Origin: Candidatus Cetobacterium colombiensis
Lineage (GTDB): Bacteria; Fusobacteriota; Fusobacteriia; Fusobacteriales; Fusobacteriaceae
DNA: 64,000 nucleotides
Direction: 5' to 3'
NCBI RefSeq assembly: GCF_033962415.1
Contig: NZ_JAVIKH010000006.1
Coordinates: 1 to 64,000, forward strand
This document shows, piece after piece, positions 42,105-52,048 of the stretch. The notes under the pieces are model-generated. The model did no database searches. It was not told the origin of the DNA and worked only from the letters and a program-made list of their open reading frames with translations. Numbering within the stretch: the stretch's first letter is position 1; the number at the start of each line of letters is the position of its first letter. A program made the position numbers and the translations under genes.

Positions 42105-43130
42105 TTAATCTAAGTAACTTTCTTTTATGTACTCATCTAATCCTTTTATTAAAGTAGTTTTTACAAAAGACACTTTCTCTTTTTCCAAATTGTCACATAC
42201 TAATAACTCCACAGCTTTTTTAGCCAATGTATTTATATCTGGTGAAACTGACATAAGTCCTAATGGTATTGTATTTCTTAAGTTGTCAAATCCCACAATT
42301 GGAATATTTTCTATCCCCTTTTCCTTTAAAGCATTATTTACACAGTAACTCATATTATCGTTGGCACAAAACACACCATCAAACTCTACATTTTTTTGTA
42401 GTATTTCATTTATAATTTGTTTTGCTTTTTCGTCTGAGTAATCACCATTATAAATCATAGGAGCAACTCCTAAACTATTTACAGCATTTAAATATCCTTT
42501 TTCTCTCTCTTTTCCAGAAAGTTTTTCTTTATCTCCTGCAATGTGTAGTATTTTTTTTCTACCTAAATTTATAAGATGCTCTGTTGCTTCTTTAGCTCCC
42601 TGAAAATCCTGTGTATTTATATAATATATCCCCTCTTTTTCACACTTTGGATTTAGTAAGTAATCTATTAAAACCATTGGAGAAAATTTTTCAATAATTT
42701 TCACTATATTTTTTTCTTTCTCCTTAAATCCTATGAATATTCCCCCTACAATATCTCTATTACTATATAGAGATACAACTTTAGAAAAATCATTATCATT
42801 TACCACATCCACTAATAGCTGGTAATCATTTTTCAAAGCTTCTTTTAAAACTCTGTTTATAAAATCTAAGTAGTATCCAAATGATAATCCATTATCTAAT
42901 ATTTTATTTTTATCATTGTTATCCCCATAGATAAAAAGTCCTATTGTTCTACTTTTCTTCCCCGCTAACACTTGAGCACTAGAGTTTGGAATATATCCAA
43001 GTTCTTCTATCACTCTTAAAACTTTTTCTTTTGTTTCTGGTGGAACATTGCTGTAATTATTTATAACTCTAGAAACTGTACTTCTTGAAACTCCAGCTAA
43101 TTGAGCTACTTTTATGCTATTTATCTTCAT
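42105..43130 (-). CDS. LacI-family repressor of the alpha-galactoside operon
   Basis: A 341-residue regulator. It has an N-terminal helix-turn-helix (IKVAQLAGVSRSTVSRVINN, residues about 5-24), a hinge helix (NSSAQVLAGKKSRTIG, about 50-65) and a periplasmic-binding-protein-like ligand domain. It is the first gene of the operon and has a matching operator-like site and a strong promoter just upstream, so it probably represses its own operon until an alpha-galactoside binds. Confidence 0.92.
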   Translation of the reverse strand: MKINSIKVAQLAGVSRSTVSRVINNYSNVPPETKEKVLRVIEELGYIPNSSAQVLAGKKSRTIGLFIYGDNNDKNKILDNGLSFGYYLDFINRVLKEALKNDYQLLVDVVNDNDFSKVVSLYSNRDIVGGIFIGFKEKEKNIVKIIEKFSPMVLIDYLLNPKCEKEGIYYINTQDFQGAKEATEHLINLGRKKILHIAGDKEKLSGKEREKGYLNAVNSLGVAPMIYNGDYSDEKAKQIINEILQKNVEFDGVFCANDNMSYCVNNALKEKGIENIPIVGFDNLRNTIPLGLMSVSPDINTLAKKAVELLVCDNLEKEKVSFVKTTLIKGLDEYIKESYLD

Positions 43131-43152
43131 TGTTCCTCCTACAAATGTTTTG

Positions 43153-43166
43153 TGAACGCGTGTTTA
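43153..43166. promoter_or_regulatory. LacI-type operator of the alpha-galactoside operon
   Basis: TGAACGCGTGTTTA is a near-palindrome with the central CG typical of LacI-family operators. It lies between the promoter and the lacI start, where binding would block transcription. Confidence 0.6.
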
Positions 43167-43182
43167 TTATCTTTATAAAACG

Positions 43183-43211
43183 ATTATACTTTATTTCGAA
43201 CATATGTGCAA
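43183..43211 (-). promoter_or_regulatory. Promoter of the lacI-alpha-galactosidase-symporter operon
   Basis: On the minus strand TTGCAC (43211-43206) and TATAAT (43188-43183) are 17 bp apart. The operator lies just downstream. Confidence 0.7.
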
Positions 43212-43351
43212 GTTTTTTATTTTAAAAACCAAACCTTTTTTTACTTAAGTTAAAAAAGTATTTTTTTCTTTACAAAATTTTAATAGAGGATTTTTTATAT
43301 TTTTTTGTAAATTCTTATATGAAAACATTTATATTACGAGGTGGGATTAAT

Positions 43352-45328
43352 ATGATTGAAATTTTAAAATCTAATAAGAAAAAAATTATTGAATATTTAA
43401 AAATTACTGTGGAGTTGATTATTTTTTTAGGGGCTATTTTTTTTATACACAAAGAACTTAAAAGGTATAACATTCATGATTTGAAAAACTCCATTGAAGC
43501 TATTCCTTTTTGGGCTATAACTTTAATCGTTTTCTTTGTTTGTCTTGATTACTTTATTTTAACGTGCTTTGATATCCTCGCTTTTAAAAATGAAAACTAC
43601 AGTTTACCTAAAAAAAATATAACTTTTGTTTCTTTTATTAGTTTTGCTTTTGCTAACTCCATAGGTCTTTCTGGTCTTACAGCTTCTGGTCTTAGACTAA
43701 ATCTATACTCTGTTTTGGGAGTTCCATATAAAACAATAATGAATGTTGTTATATTTTGCTATGCATCATTTTGGCTTGGACTACTTTGGGTAGGAGGAAT
43801 TTTCCTCACGTTTTTACCAGTTTCTTTAATTGGTTTAAAACTACCTATTAAACTTCCTATGAGCACAACTGTTCCAATTGGAATACTTCTTTTAATTGGA
43901 GCTATTATTTTTACAGGTGTAATTATTAAAAGAAATAAAAATTCCAATGAGATTTTAATAAATAGAATTTTAATAGCTTTAGCTGATTGGATATGTCTTA
44001 GCTTTGTTTTATATTTTGCTTTACCTCCAGAACATAGAATTAACTTTTTTAATTTCTTAGCTATTTTTATAATTGCACAAATTCTAGGTTTTTTAAGTAA
44101 TGTCCCTGGTGGAATTGGAGTTTTTGATTTAATATTCTTAACTCTTTTAGGCTCAGCATATTCAACAGACAAAATCATTGGAGCTCTTTTAATATATAGA
44201 ATTGCATACTTTTTTATACCTTTAGTTGTAGCTCTAACTATTTTTATTATATATCGACTTTTTAGCGGTAAATTTAATTCTGAGAAGCCTACAATTGAAA
44301 GTCCTGCAGATGAAAAGAATAATAAAACTGAAATTGTTGAAAATCCTACAGATAGCGACCTTGAAAAATGTATATCTCTTTCTAGTAAAACTGATGCCTA
44401 TCTATCTTTACTAGGGGATAAAGAGATTATTTTTGATGATAGCAAAATGTCTTTTATCATGTTTGGAAAGAGTGGACGTTCTTTTATAGCTATGGGAGAT
44501 CCTATTGGGGATGAAAAAACTTTTGGAACTTCTATCTGGAAATTTTACAACCATTGTAAAAACAATAAAAAAGAAACTGTTTTTTATGAAATTGGAAAAG
44601 AATACCTTAATTACTATTTAGATGTAGGCCTTAGTTTTTTAAAAATAGGAGAATTTGCACAAGTTCATTTAGACACATTCACTCTTATAGGAAACGATGC
44701 CAAACCTCTTAGACATGCTACCAATAGAGTTGAAAAAGAGGGATATACTTTTGAAGTTATTCCTAGGGATAAAATTTCAGAAATTTTAGATGAATTAGAA
44801 AGTATTTCAGATGAATGGTTAAAGGATAAAAATGCTAAAGAAAAGGGGTTTTCTTTGGGAAAGTTTAACAAAGATTATCTACTTAATTTTCCTGTGGGAG
44901 TATTGAAAAAAGATGAAAAAATTATGGCTTTTGGAAATATTTTAGAAACAAAAAATAAAGAGGAGATCTCTCTTGATTTAATGAGATACAGAAATGAGTC
45001 AGTTCATGGTACAATGGATTATTTCTTTCTCTCTGTTATAAACTATGGAAAAGAAAATGGTTTTAAAAAGTTTAATTTAGGAATGGCTCCTTTAGCTGGT
45101 ATTGAAGATAACACAGCATCTTTTTGGAACAAGGTTGAAAATGCCATTTTTTCTCACGGAGAACACTTTTATAACTTTAAAGGTTTAAGAGCTTTTAAAG
45201 ATAAATTTAATCCTCAATGGGAACCTAGATACATAGCTTATTCTGGACCATTTAATCTACCTAGTATATTAAAAGATGTAACACTTTTAATTTCTGGTGG
45301 AGTGAGAGGACTTATTTCAAAAAAATAA
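43352..45328 (+). CDS. MprF-like aminoacyl-phosphatidylglycerol synthase/flippase
   Basis: About 658 residues, started at 43352 with CGAGGTGGG upstream; the earlier ATG at 43319 has no ribosome binding site. The first 320 residues form about eight membrane helices of the UPF0104/flippase type (GFLSNVPGGIGVFDLIFL near 255). The C-terminal 310 residues match the DUF2156 synthase domain (FIMFGKSGRSFIAMGDPIGD, SLDLMRYR, FNLGMAPLAGIEDNTASFWNKVENAIFSHGEHFYNFKGLRAFKDKFNPQWEPRY). It would transfer Lys or Ala from tRNA to phosphatidylglycerol and lower surface charge. It is shorter than Staphylococcus MprF (about 840). A rhodanese gene follows by 17 bp. Confidence 0.85.
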   Translation: MIEILKSNKKKIIEYLKITVELIIFLGAIFFIHKELKRYNIHDLKNSIEAIPFWAITLIVFFVCLDYFILTCFDILAFKNENYSLPKKNITFVSFISFAFANSIGLSGLTASGLRLNLYSVLGVPYKTIMNVVIFCYASFWLGLLWVGGIFLTFLPVSLIGLKLPIKLPMSTTVPIGILLLIGAIIFTGVIIKRNKNSNEILINRILIALADWICLSFVLYFALPPEHRINFFNFLAIFIIAQILGFLSNVPGGIGVFDLIFLTLLGSAYSTDKIIGALLIYRIAYFFIPLVVALTIFIIYRLFSGKFNSEKPTIESPADEKNNKTEIVENPTDSDLEKCISLSSKTDAYLSLLGDKEIIFDDSKMSFIMFGKSGRSFIAMGDPIGDEKTFGTSIWKFYNHCKNNKKETVFYEIGKEYLNYYLDVGLSFLKIGEFAQVHLDTFTLIGNDAKPLRHATNRVEKEGYTFEVIPRDKISEILDELESISDEWLKDKNAKEKGFSLGKFNKDYLLNFPVGVLKKDEKIMAFGNILETKNKEEISLDLMRYRNESVHGTMDYFFLSVINYGKENGFKKFNLGMAPLAGIEDNTASFWNKVENAIFSHGEHFYNFKGLRAFKDKFNPQWEPRYIAYSGPFNLPSILKDVTLLISGGVRGLISKK

Positions 45329-45345
45329 AATTTAGGAGGTTTATT

Positions 45346-45801
45346 ATGAAAAATTTTTTCTTATCAACTTTATCTATTCTTTTAGCTGTTCCAACTTTTG
45401 CAGATACTACACCTGTTAAAAGCGAAAGTTTAAAAGATAAAGCTATGAAAGCTGCTTATTCAACTTTTAATAACGTTGAAGGTGACTATGAAACTATTCC
45501 TTTATCTGAAGTTAAAAATATCTTAACAGAAAATAAAGCAAAACTTCTTGATGTTAGAAATGACGATGAAATTAAAGAAACTGGTATTATAAAGGGAGCT
45601 AAACATATTCCTTTACCTGAACTTGAAAATCGTCTAAATGAACTAGACAAAGATCAACCTTATATAACTTTTTGTGCAGTAGGTGGACGTTCAAAAAAAG
45701 CCGCTGCAATTTTATCTAAAAATGGTTTTAAAAAGGTTTACAATGCAAAAGAGGGAATGAATACATGGCCGTATAAAGAGATGGTAGAGCCCGTTAAATA
45801 A
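45346..45801 (+). CDS. Exported rhodanese-domain protein
   Basis: A 151-residue precursor with a signal peptide (MKNFFLSTLSILLAVPTFA) and a single rhodanese domain. The domain has the LDVRNDDEIKETGIIKGAKHIPLPELENRL region and the active-site Cys in ITFCAVGGRSKKAA near residue 107. It is probably a periplasmic sulfur-transfer or redox protein. It follows the MprF-like gene by 17 bp with AGGAGG, so it is co-transcribed. Confidence 0.9.
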   Translation: MKNFFLSTLSILLAVPTFADTTPVKSESLKDKAMKAAYSTFNNVEGDYETIPLSEVKNILTENKAKLLDVRNDDEIKETGIIKGAKHIPLPELENRLNELDKDQPYITFCAVGGRSKKAAAILSKNGFKKVYNAKEGMNTWPYKEMVEPVK

Positions 45802-45816
45802 ACAAAATAAGAAAAG

Positions 45817-45844
45817 AAAAATCTGAGTTTTCACTCAGATTTTT
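45817..45844. terminator. Bidirectional terminator
   Basis: AAAAATCTGAGT (45817-45828) pairs with ACTCAGATTTTT (45833-45844) between convergent genes. Confidence 0.88.
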
Positions 45845-45849
45845 TTGTT

Positions 45850-46458
45850 CTATCTTAACCAAACTAAACCATTTTCAAAAGATTTTCCTTGCTTTCTCAC
45901 CATCTCTATCCAAATCATAGCTAAAGGTTCTAAATATCTTGAAAAATGAATATCTCCTACTATCATAGGATCAAACCCCATTTCAAATACCAATTCTTCT
46001 ACTTTTTTATTAGCAATTTTGTTATTTCCTGCTATTAGCATAGTTAATTTTTTTCCAGTTACTGTTGGTTCAACAAGTTTTTCTACTCCAACAGTATTCA
46101 AAGTTTTTACAATATGAGAATCTTTTAAAATTTCTTGAATAACCTCACCATTAGATGTATATCTTCCACGAGTTAAAACAAAATCTTCTCCCACTGGATT
46201 TGTTAAATCTATAAATATTTTACCTTCAGGATTTTTTATTGAAGAGATAGCTTTTTCAACTTTATTTCCAGGAACTGCAATTACTATAATTTCGTTATCT
46301 TCGGCTATATCTTCAAATCCAACGTATTCTATATAGTGTTTTTTCTCAAATTCATCTTTTAAATCTCTAACTCCTATTTGTACTGGATGTCCTAATTTAT
46401 GAAAAATTTCTGCTAACACATTTCCTACATTTCCATTTCCTAATATTCCTATATTCAT
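45850..46458 (-). CDS. NADP oxidoreductase, F420-dependent family
   Basis: A 202-residue protein from the ATG at 46458 (AGGAGG upstream; the longer frame lacks a site). It has an N-terminal Rossmann dinucleotide motif (MNIGILGNGNVGNVLAEIFHKLG). Further segments, IIVIAVPGNKVEKAI and KIFIDLTNPVGEDF, are those of the F420H2:NADP oxidoreductase-like family (PF03807). Members in bacteria without F420 often act as NADP-dependent ferric or imine reductases; the substrate is unknown. Monocistronic and divergent from the HdhA-like gene. Confidence 0.8.
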   Translation of the reverse strand: MNIGILGNGNVGNVLAEIFHKLGHPVQIGVRDLKDEFEKKHYIEYVGFEDIAEDNEIIVIAVPGNKVEKAISSIKNPEGKIFIDLTNPVGEDFVLTRGRYTSNGEVIQEILKDSHIVKTLNTVGVEKLVEPTVTGKKLTMLIAGNNKIANKKVEELVFEMGFDPMIVGDIHFSRYLEPLAMIWIEMVRKQGKSFENGLVWLR

Positions 46459-46586
46459 TTTAAACCTCCTGAATTTTCTCATATTCTAATATATTTTTTC
46501 GAAAAAGTTTTTTCAAATCCTTTATTTTTTATTTTTAAAAGGATTTTATTATTTATTATAGAAAAATAGTGCAGGAGGTGTTTAAT

Positions 46587-47366
46587 ATGTTAAATCTTGA
46601 AAATCATTATAATTTAAAAGGTATGGTTGCTATTGTTACAGGTGCTGCTGCTGGAATTGGAAAGGCCTCAGCTCTTATCTTAGCAAAAGCTGGTGCAAAT
46701 ATTGTTTGTGCTGATTTAAATAAAGTTGATGCTGATAACACAGCTATCGAAGCGAGAGGTGAAGGTGTAAAAGCTATTGGTGTAAAATGTGATGTGACTT
46801 CTAAAGAGGATTTAGAAAATCTAGTTAAAGCAACTCTTGAAGAGTTTGGTAAAATAAATATTTTGGTTAACGTTGCTGGTGGAGGTGGAGGCGGACATGA
46901 AAACTTCCTTGAACTAACACCTGAATATATTAATAAAATTTACAATTTAAATGTTTTTAGTATTTTTAATCTATCTAGACTTTGTGCTCCTCACATGATT
47001 GCTAGTGAGTATGGATCTATTATAAATATAAGCTCTATGGCTAGTTTAATGCAAAGTCACAACATGAGCGTATACGGAAGTTCAAAAGCTGCTGTTAATC
47101 AATTAACTAAATATATGGCTGTAGATTTAGGACCAATTATAAGAGTTAACGGTATTGCTCCTGGAGCCATAAAAACTCATGCTTTAGAAACTGTTTTAAC
47201 TCCAGAGTTAGAAAATGTTATGCTTAAAAAGACTCCTTTAAAAGTTTTAGGAGAAGCTGATGATATAGCTATGGCTGTATTTTTCTTTGCATCACCTCTT
47301 TCTAAATGGGTTTCAGGTCAAATACTTGCCGTAAATGGTGGAGGAGAACAAGACTTAGAGAATTGA
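46587..47366 (+). CDS. hdhA: Short-chain dehydrogenase, probable 7-alpha-hydroxysteroid dehydrogenase
   Basis: A 259-residue SDR from the ATG at 46587 (GCAGGAGGTG upstream). It has the NAD motif TGAAAGIGKAS near residue 17, the catalytic Ser in NISSMASLM near 147, and the Tyr/Lys pair in SVYGSSKAAVNQLTKYMAVDLG near 158-163. The GIAPGAIKTHALETVLTPELENVMLKKTPL stretch and the ending WVSGQILAVNGGGEQDLEN follow E. coli HdhA closely. HdhA oxidises the 7-alpha-hydroxyl of bile acids. Other SDRs (3-oxoacyl reductase type) are the alternative. Confidence 0.75.
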   Translation: MLNLENHYNLKGMVAIVTGAAAGIGKASALILAKAGANIVCADLNKVDADNTAIEARGEGVKAIGVKCDVTSKEDLENLVKATLEEFGKINILVNVAGGGGGGHENFLELTPEYINKIYNLNVFSIFNLSRLCAPHMIASEYGSIINISSMASLMQSHNMSVYGSSKAAVNQLTKYMAVDLGPIIRVNGIAPGAIKTHALETVLTPELENVMLKKTPLKVLGEADDIAMAVFFFASPLSKWVSGQILAVNGGGEQDLEN

Positions 47367-47384
47367 TAAAAATTTAAAATAAAG

Positions 47385-47404
47385 AAGGTCTCTTGCGAGA
47401 CCTT
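47385..47404. terminator. Bidirectional terminator
   Basis: AAGGTCTC pairs with GAGACCTT around TTGC, followed by T runs on the plus strand. It lies between hdhA and the glutaminase gene. Confidence 0.85.
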
Positions 47405-47412
47405 TTTCTTTT

Positions 47413-48333
47413 CTAGAACATATCTAATTCCATTTCTTTTGATATATCTTTCATTATTCCAATACCTGCAACACTATTTCCCTCTTCATCTAAAGCTGGT
47501 CCAAATACTGCTACACCTATTTTTTTACTTGATACAGGAGAAATTATTCCTCCTCCTACTCCTGATTTTCCTGGTATTCCTATATTATCTAGGTATTCAC
47601 CACTTTGGTCATACATTCCACATGTGGCAATTAATCCATTTACAATCTGAGCATATTTTTTTGGAATAATTCTCTCTCCATTTGATAGAACTCCTCCATT
47701 TGCGAAAAATCTTGCTATTTTAGCTAAACTCTCTGTTGTAACATAAATTGAACACTGTTTAAAATAAACATCTAGAATCTCTTCCACATCTCCTTTTAAA
47801 ACGCCTTGTCCTTTCATGTAGTAAGCTAAACCTCTATTAGTATCTCCTGTGGCTTTTTCACTTAAATAGATATCAGTTGCTAACTCTAATGTGTCATCTT
47901 CACTAATTAATTTCATAAAATCTAAAATTCTATTAAATTTATCTTCTGGATCTTTTCCTTTTATTAATGAAGCTGTCATAATAGCTCCTGCATTTATAAA
48001 TGGATTTCTCGGTAAATGATCAGATTCTGTCTCTAGTTTTTTTATTGAATTAAATGCATCTCCAGAAGGTTCTTTGTGTACATGTTTAAACACTTCTTCC
48101 TCTCCATTATCCTGTAATGCTAAAGCTAAAACTACAGTTTTAGAAATACTTTCTATGGCAAATCTAATTTTTGTATCTCCTGCTGATAACAATGTTCCAT
48201 CAGGAAAAGCAATTACTACTCCTAAATAGTTTTTATCAACTTTAGCCAACTCAGGAATATATGTAGCAACTGCCCCTTGAGATATTAATCCTTTATTATT
48301 TTCAACTATTTTATTTAACATATCTTGATTCAT
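47413..48333 (-). CDS. glsA: Glutaminase
   Basis: A 306-residue enzyme of the serine-dependent beta-lactamase-fold glutaminase family. It has the catalytic Ser-Lys in FAIESISKTVVLALALQ near residue 62, PRNPFINAGAIMTASLI near 110, and the C-terminal GIPGKSGVGGGIISPVS. It hydrolyses glutamine to glutamate and ammonia. It lies 27 bp after gadC on the same strand, the arrangement used in glutamine-dependent acid resistance: GadC-type exchange plus ammonia release. Confidence 0.93.
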   Translation of the reverse strand: MNQDMLNKIVENNKGLISQGAVATYIPELAKVDKNYLGVVIAFPDGTLLSAGDTKIRFAIESISKTVVLALALQDNGEEEVFKHVHKEPSGDAFNSIKKLETESDHLPRNPFINAGAIMTASLIKGKDPEDKFNRILDFMKLISEDDTLELATDIYLSEKATGDTNRGLAYYMKGQGVLKGDVEEILDVYFKQCSIYVTTESLAKIARFFANGGVLSNGERIIPKKYAQIVNGLIATCGMYDQSGEYLDNIGIPGKSGVGGGIISPVSSKKIGVAVFGPALDEEGNSVAGIGIMKDISKEMELDMF

Positions 48334-48360
48334 TTTCCTGCCTCCATATTTTAGAAACTT

Positions 48361-49980
48361 TTATTTTTGTTCTTTGTCTTCACTTGCTTCTGTTTTATCT
48401 TCTACTGCTTTTGAATCATCTACTTTTTTAGGTTCATCATCTTGTTGCATTACATCATCTGGATGTGGAGTAATATGGAACTCTCCTCTTGCTTTTGGAT
48501 GACCGAAGAAGTGATGCTCTGGTGCATTTTCTGTTGTTATTCTTGTTGGATCTATTGCCACTGCATTCTTTTTATCTCTAAATTCATAGATTATAAATGG
48601 AAGAATTAAAACTACTATAAATCCTACTGTTAATATTGTTTCATACTCTCCTGTATGTCCACCTGGAATATTATCTGGTGGGAAGAATGAAACAATAAAT
48701 GCAAATAGCGATGCTAAGAATCCAATTGCTCCAACTACACATTTAACTACTACTCCACCTGGAATTTGGTAAGCTGCTTGAGCATCTGTTGTTTTTCTTT
48801 TTAAAACTAATGTAATATAACCAATGAATAATAAGAAATATGTCATTAAGTATATAACAACTGTTAAAGACATTGAAGTCATGAAGGACATGTTGTTTCC
48901 TCCTCCACCTAATGTTAAAACAATTGCCCATATAGTTACTACAACTCCTTGGAACATTACTAATGGAACTGGAACATCGTGTTTATTTACTTTTTTAAAC
49001 ACTGGTGGTAATATACCTTTTTGAGCTGCTACATACATTGCTCTTGATGGTCCAACAATCCAAGCACTTATCTCTGCTAAAACTCCTAAACCTATGAAAG
49101 CAGCTATAATTCTAACAATCCAATCTAAACCAGATCCATAGTGATTAATTAAAGTTGCAAATGTTTGGTTTACTCCAGCACTTAAGTTAATCTCATTAAC
49201 TGGAATAACTGTTGCTATTGATAATCCTCCAGCTGAACTAATAACTATAGCTATGATAACTAGCATAAATATTGCTATTGGATATTGTTTTTTAGGATTT
49301 GCCATTTCGTTAGCATGGGAAGCTGATGCCTCTACCCCCATATAACTTAAGATAAATGAAACTAATATTACCAATGAGTTAATATTTGTAAAATCTGGGA
49401 AGAATGAATTCCAACTAACTTCCATATGAACTGGATTTCCTGCAACAACATAAGCTACTGCTAATCCAATTAATATAATTGCTGGAATAACTATACCAAA
49501 TATAAATCCTGTTCTTGCTATTTTAGCTGTGTATTTTGTTCCTCCTAATTGAGAGAATGTCAATAACCAAAATACAATTAAAATAGATATTAATTTTAAA
49601 TGTGGATTTACATTTAATCCTGGCCAATCAAATAAGTACGATAACGAACCATTTACAAAGTAAAGCATTGGAATATAACCAACTGTTATTTCGAAAAATT
49701 GATAGAATATTGCTGCAAATCCCCAACGTTCACCTAATGATTCAGAAACCCAAGTAAATACTCCTCCTGTTTCCCAACCTGGAATTGTTGCCATTTCTGC
49801 TGCACATAGTGCCACTGGTATAAACCAGAACAGTCCACCAAAAAGTAAAAAGAAAAGTAAAGAAAATCCTGATGTTGCAAAACTTGGATATTCATAAACA
49901 GCCATTACCATAGAGGCTGTTATTGTGAAGAATCCAAATAAAGTCAATTGTTTTGCTGGTGTACTAGATTTAGTATCCAT
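48361..49980 (-). CDS. gadC: Glutamate:GABA antiporter
   Basis: A 539-residue APC-superfamily permease with 12 membrane helices. GadC features include [21 protein letters not shown] at the N-terminus, the conserved [17 protein letters not shown], and a hydrophilic C-terminal tail of about 70 residues ([23 protein letters not shown]), which in E. coli GadC forms the pH-dependent plug. It exchanges extracellular glutamate (or glutamine) for GABA. It starts the gadC-glsA operon; the gadB decarboxylase is about 6.4 kb away in the same cluster. Confidence 0.9.
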   Translation of the reverse strand: MDTKSSTPAKQLTLFGFFTITASMVMAVYEYPSFATSGFSLLFFLLFGGLFWFIPVALCAAEMATIPGWETGGVFTWVSESLGERWGFAAIFYQFFEITVGYIPMLYFVNGSLSYLFDWPGLNVNPHLKLISILIVFWLLTFSQLGGTKYTAKIARTGFIFGIVIPAIILIGLAVAYVVAGNPVHMEVSWNSFFPDFTNINSLVILVSFILSYMGVEASASHANEMANPKKQYPIAIFMLVIIAIVISSAGGLSIATVIPVNEINLSAGVNQTFATLINHYGSGLDWIVRIIAAFIGLGVLAEISAWIVGPSRAMYVAAQKGILPPVFKKVNKHDVPVPLVMFQGVVVTIWAIVLTLGGGGNNMSFMTSMSLTVVIYLMTYFLLFIGYITLVLKRKTTDAQAAYQIPGGVVVKCVVGAIGFLASLFAFIVSFFPPDNIPGGHTGEYETILTVGFIVVLILPFIIYEFRDKKNAVAIDPTRITTENAPEHHFFGHPKARGEFHITPHPDDVMQQDDEPKKVDDSKAVEDKTEASEDKEQK

Positions 49981-50068
49981 AACGAAACCCTCCTATAAAT
50001 TTTTATTATTATTGTTACCATATTGTTCCTTTTTAATGCTCCATTTCCTTCTCTAAAAATAATTTATT

Positions 50069-51580
50069 TTAATTTTCTTGGGCAAGTGTTCTTAAAGAGT
50101 CATAAAATTTTTCTATATTTTCTTTTTTACTAGGAATCCCAATTATATCTTTTATTTTTAATTGTGTTTCATCATTTATTTTTATGATAACTCCATCTCT
50201 TTCAATTGAACCAATTTTTAAATTTCCTGGTAAATCTAAATCTTTTACTTTTTTATTTAATAAATATGATTCCTTTCCAACTTGGAATACTAAATCTACA
50301 ACTTCACTATTGTCATCATTTTCAATTAAAGGTTTATATAATAAGTCATAAATTGGATCTACATTTAAAAGATTACTTACTGTATAAGCTAAAGCTCCCA
50401 CTATTACCATACTTGGAAGTAATGTAAAATCAGAGGTCATCTCTAATATCAATATAATTCCTGTAGCTGGTGATCTTACAACAACTACAAATGCTGATGC
50501 CATTCCTAAAAATATAAAAACCCCCATATTTGTTGGGTTAATAACTCCAAAATATAATAAAACCAATGCGAAAAGTTTTCCAGACAATCCACCAATTACC
50601 AAAAGAGGTAAAAATATACCTCCAGGAAACCCTGTAGAATAAGATAGCGTTGTAAATAAAAGTTTTAAAATTATAAAAAATATAAGTGCTCCTATTGAAA
50701 GGTCATTTACCATTCCCTCTCTAATTAAAAAACTTTCTCCTCCAGCTGTTAAATCTTTATAAAAAATTCCTATTGTTACAACCATAAGAGTATAGAAAAA
50801 TACTTTTATATATTTAGAAACTTTTATTTTTCTATTTAATTTTTGAAAATAAATTAAAAGAACAGAAAAACTTTTTCCAACTAAACTTATAAATATAGCA
50901 AAAGCTATACAAATATAAAAATATTCAAAATAATTTAAATTTTGAGGATAATTTATAGCAATATCTAAATAATCGTTTTTTATAAAAAATTTAGCAGCCA
51001 TATAACCTGATACTATTGAACCTAAAAAAGAAAATATTGTTAATCTCGAATTAAAATATTTTTGTAGCTCTTCAGCTATAAATATTGCTGAAGCTAATGG
51101 TGCTGTAAAGGCAGATGATAAACCTGCTCCTGCTCCACTCATTATCAAATACTTTCTTTCAACTCTGTCCACTTTAAAAATTTGTGATACCGCTTCTCCA
51201 ATTAAAGCTCCCATTTGAACTGATGGCCCTTCTCTTCCCAAAGAAAATCCAGCTGAAATACCAGAAATTCCACCAATAAATTTATAAACCAAAGCTTTTA
51301 TTGGATTTTTAAATTTTATCCTTCCATAAATTTGCGCTCTTGCTTGAGGAATTCCACTTCCTGTTATCAGTGGAACACTTTCTACTAATTTACTAATAAT
51401 AATTCCAATTATATATATTCCTAAAAAACCTAAGATTAAATAATATTTTGGATTATTAAGATTAAAAATCATATCTCTTATATAAGATGATTTTTCTATT
51501 ACCCATCTATATGGAATAGTTATAATCCCAGTTAAAAACCCTGTAAATATAGCTAATATATAAACTTTTAACATTCCCAT
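50069..51580 (-). CDS. ClC-family chloride/proton antiporter
   Basis: A 503-residue ClC protein. Selectivity motifs: GSGIPQAR near residue 75, GREGPSVQMGAL near 115 (the gating Glu is present, which favours an H+/Cl- exchanger), and GFPGGIFLPLLVIGG near 320. The cytoplasmic C-terminus has a TrkA-C-like domain (EVVDLVFQVGKESYLLNKKVKDLDLPGNLKIGSIERDGVIIKINDETQLKIKD). ClC exchangers act as the electrical shunt in decarboxylase-based acid resistance, which fits its position beside gadC and gadB. Confidence 0.9.
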   Translation of the reverse strand: MGMLKVYILAIFTGFLTGIITIPYRWVIEKSSYIRDMIFNLNNPKYYLILGFLGIYIIGIIISKLVESVPLITGSGIPQARAQIYGRIKFKNPIKALVYKFIGGISGISAGFSLGREGPSVQMGALIGEAVSQIFKVDRVERKYLIMSGAGAGLSSAFTAPLASAIFIAEELQKYFNSRLTIFSFLGSIVSGYMAAKFFIKNDYLDIAINYPQNLNYFEYFYICIAFAIFISLVGKSFSVLLIYFQKLNRKIKVSKYIKVFFYTLMVVTIGIFYKDLTAGGESFLIREGMVNDLSIGALIFFIILKLLFTTLSYSTGFPGGIFLPLLVIGGLSGKLFALVLLYFGVINPTNMGVFIFLGMASAFVVVVRSPATGIILILEMTSDFTLLPSMVIVGALAYTVSNLLNVDPIYDLLYKPLIENDDNSEVVDLVFQVGKESYLLNKKVKDLDLPGNLKIGSIERDGVIIKINDETQLKIKDIIGIPSKKENIEKFYDSLRTLAQEN

Positions 51581-51592
51581 ACTTTACTCCTT

Positions 51593-52048
51593 TTATAAAT
51601 TTTCTTTTGCTTTTTTCTTTACAACATAATAATAAATTTGTGAAAATGTAGATACTGTAAGTATTCCAATGGCAATTGATCCTGATATAACAAATGTTTC
51701 TATTCCTTTTGCTACAGCTTGAGATATATTATCTTGGACTATATAGTACATGGTATAATATATTCCCCCTCCAGGAACTAGAGGAATCATACTAGGATAT
51801 AAAAAAGATACTGTTGGAACTTTTATTTTCCTTGATAAAATTTCTGAATATATTGTTATTGTTGATGAAGCTGCTGTATAAGCTATAAAGTATGTAAATC
51901 CTTTAGCACTTAACAAACTATAAATTAACCAACCAATTCCTGCACCAAAACTTCCATATAGATTCTTTTTTCCTTTTACATTAAAAATAAGCCCAAATCC
52001 ATATGTAGCAACTGATGCTGATATAACTTGAATCGCTATGTCCTTCAT
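51593..52048 (-). CDS. ThrE-type exporter, small subunit (YjjB-like)
   Basis: A 151-residue membrane protein with four hydrophobic helices, including SFLYPSMIPLVPGGGIYYTMYYIV, the repeat-half signature of ThrE_2/YjjB. It overlaps the larger subunit by 4 bp. The YjjP/YjjB pair forms an exporter of small acids (succinate in E. coli, threonine and serine in the ThrE family). It is the last gene before the ClC gene on the same strand. Confidence 0.88.
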   Translation of the reverse strand: MKDIAIQVISASVATYGFGLIFNVKGKKNLYGSFGAGIGWLIYSLLSAKGFTYFIAYTAASSTITIYSEILSRKIKVPTVSFLYPSMIPLVPGGGIYYTMYYIVQDNISQAVAKGIETFVISGSIAIGILTVSTFSQIYYYVVKKKAKENL

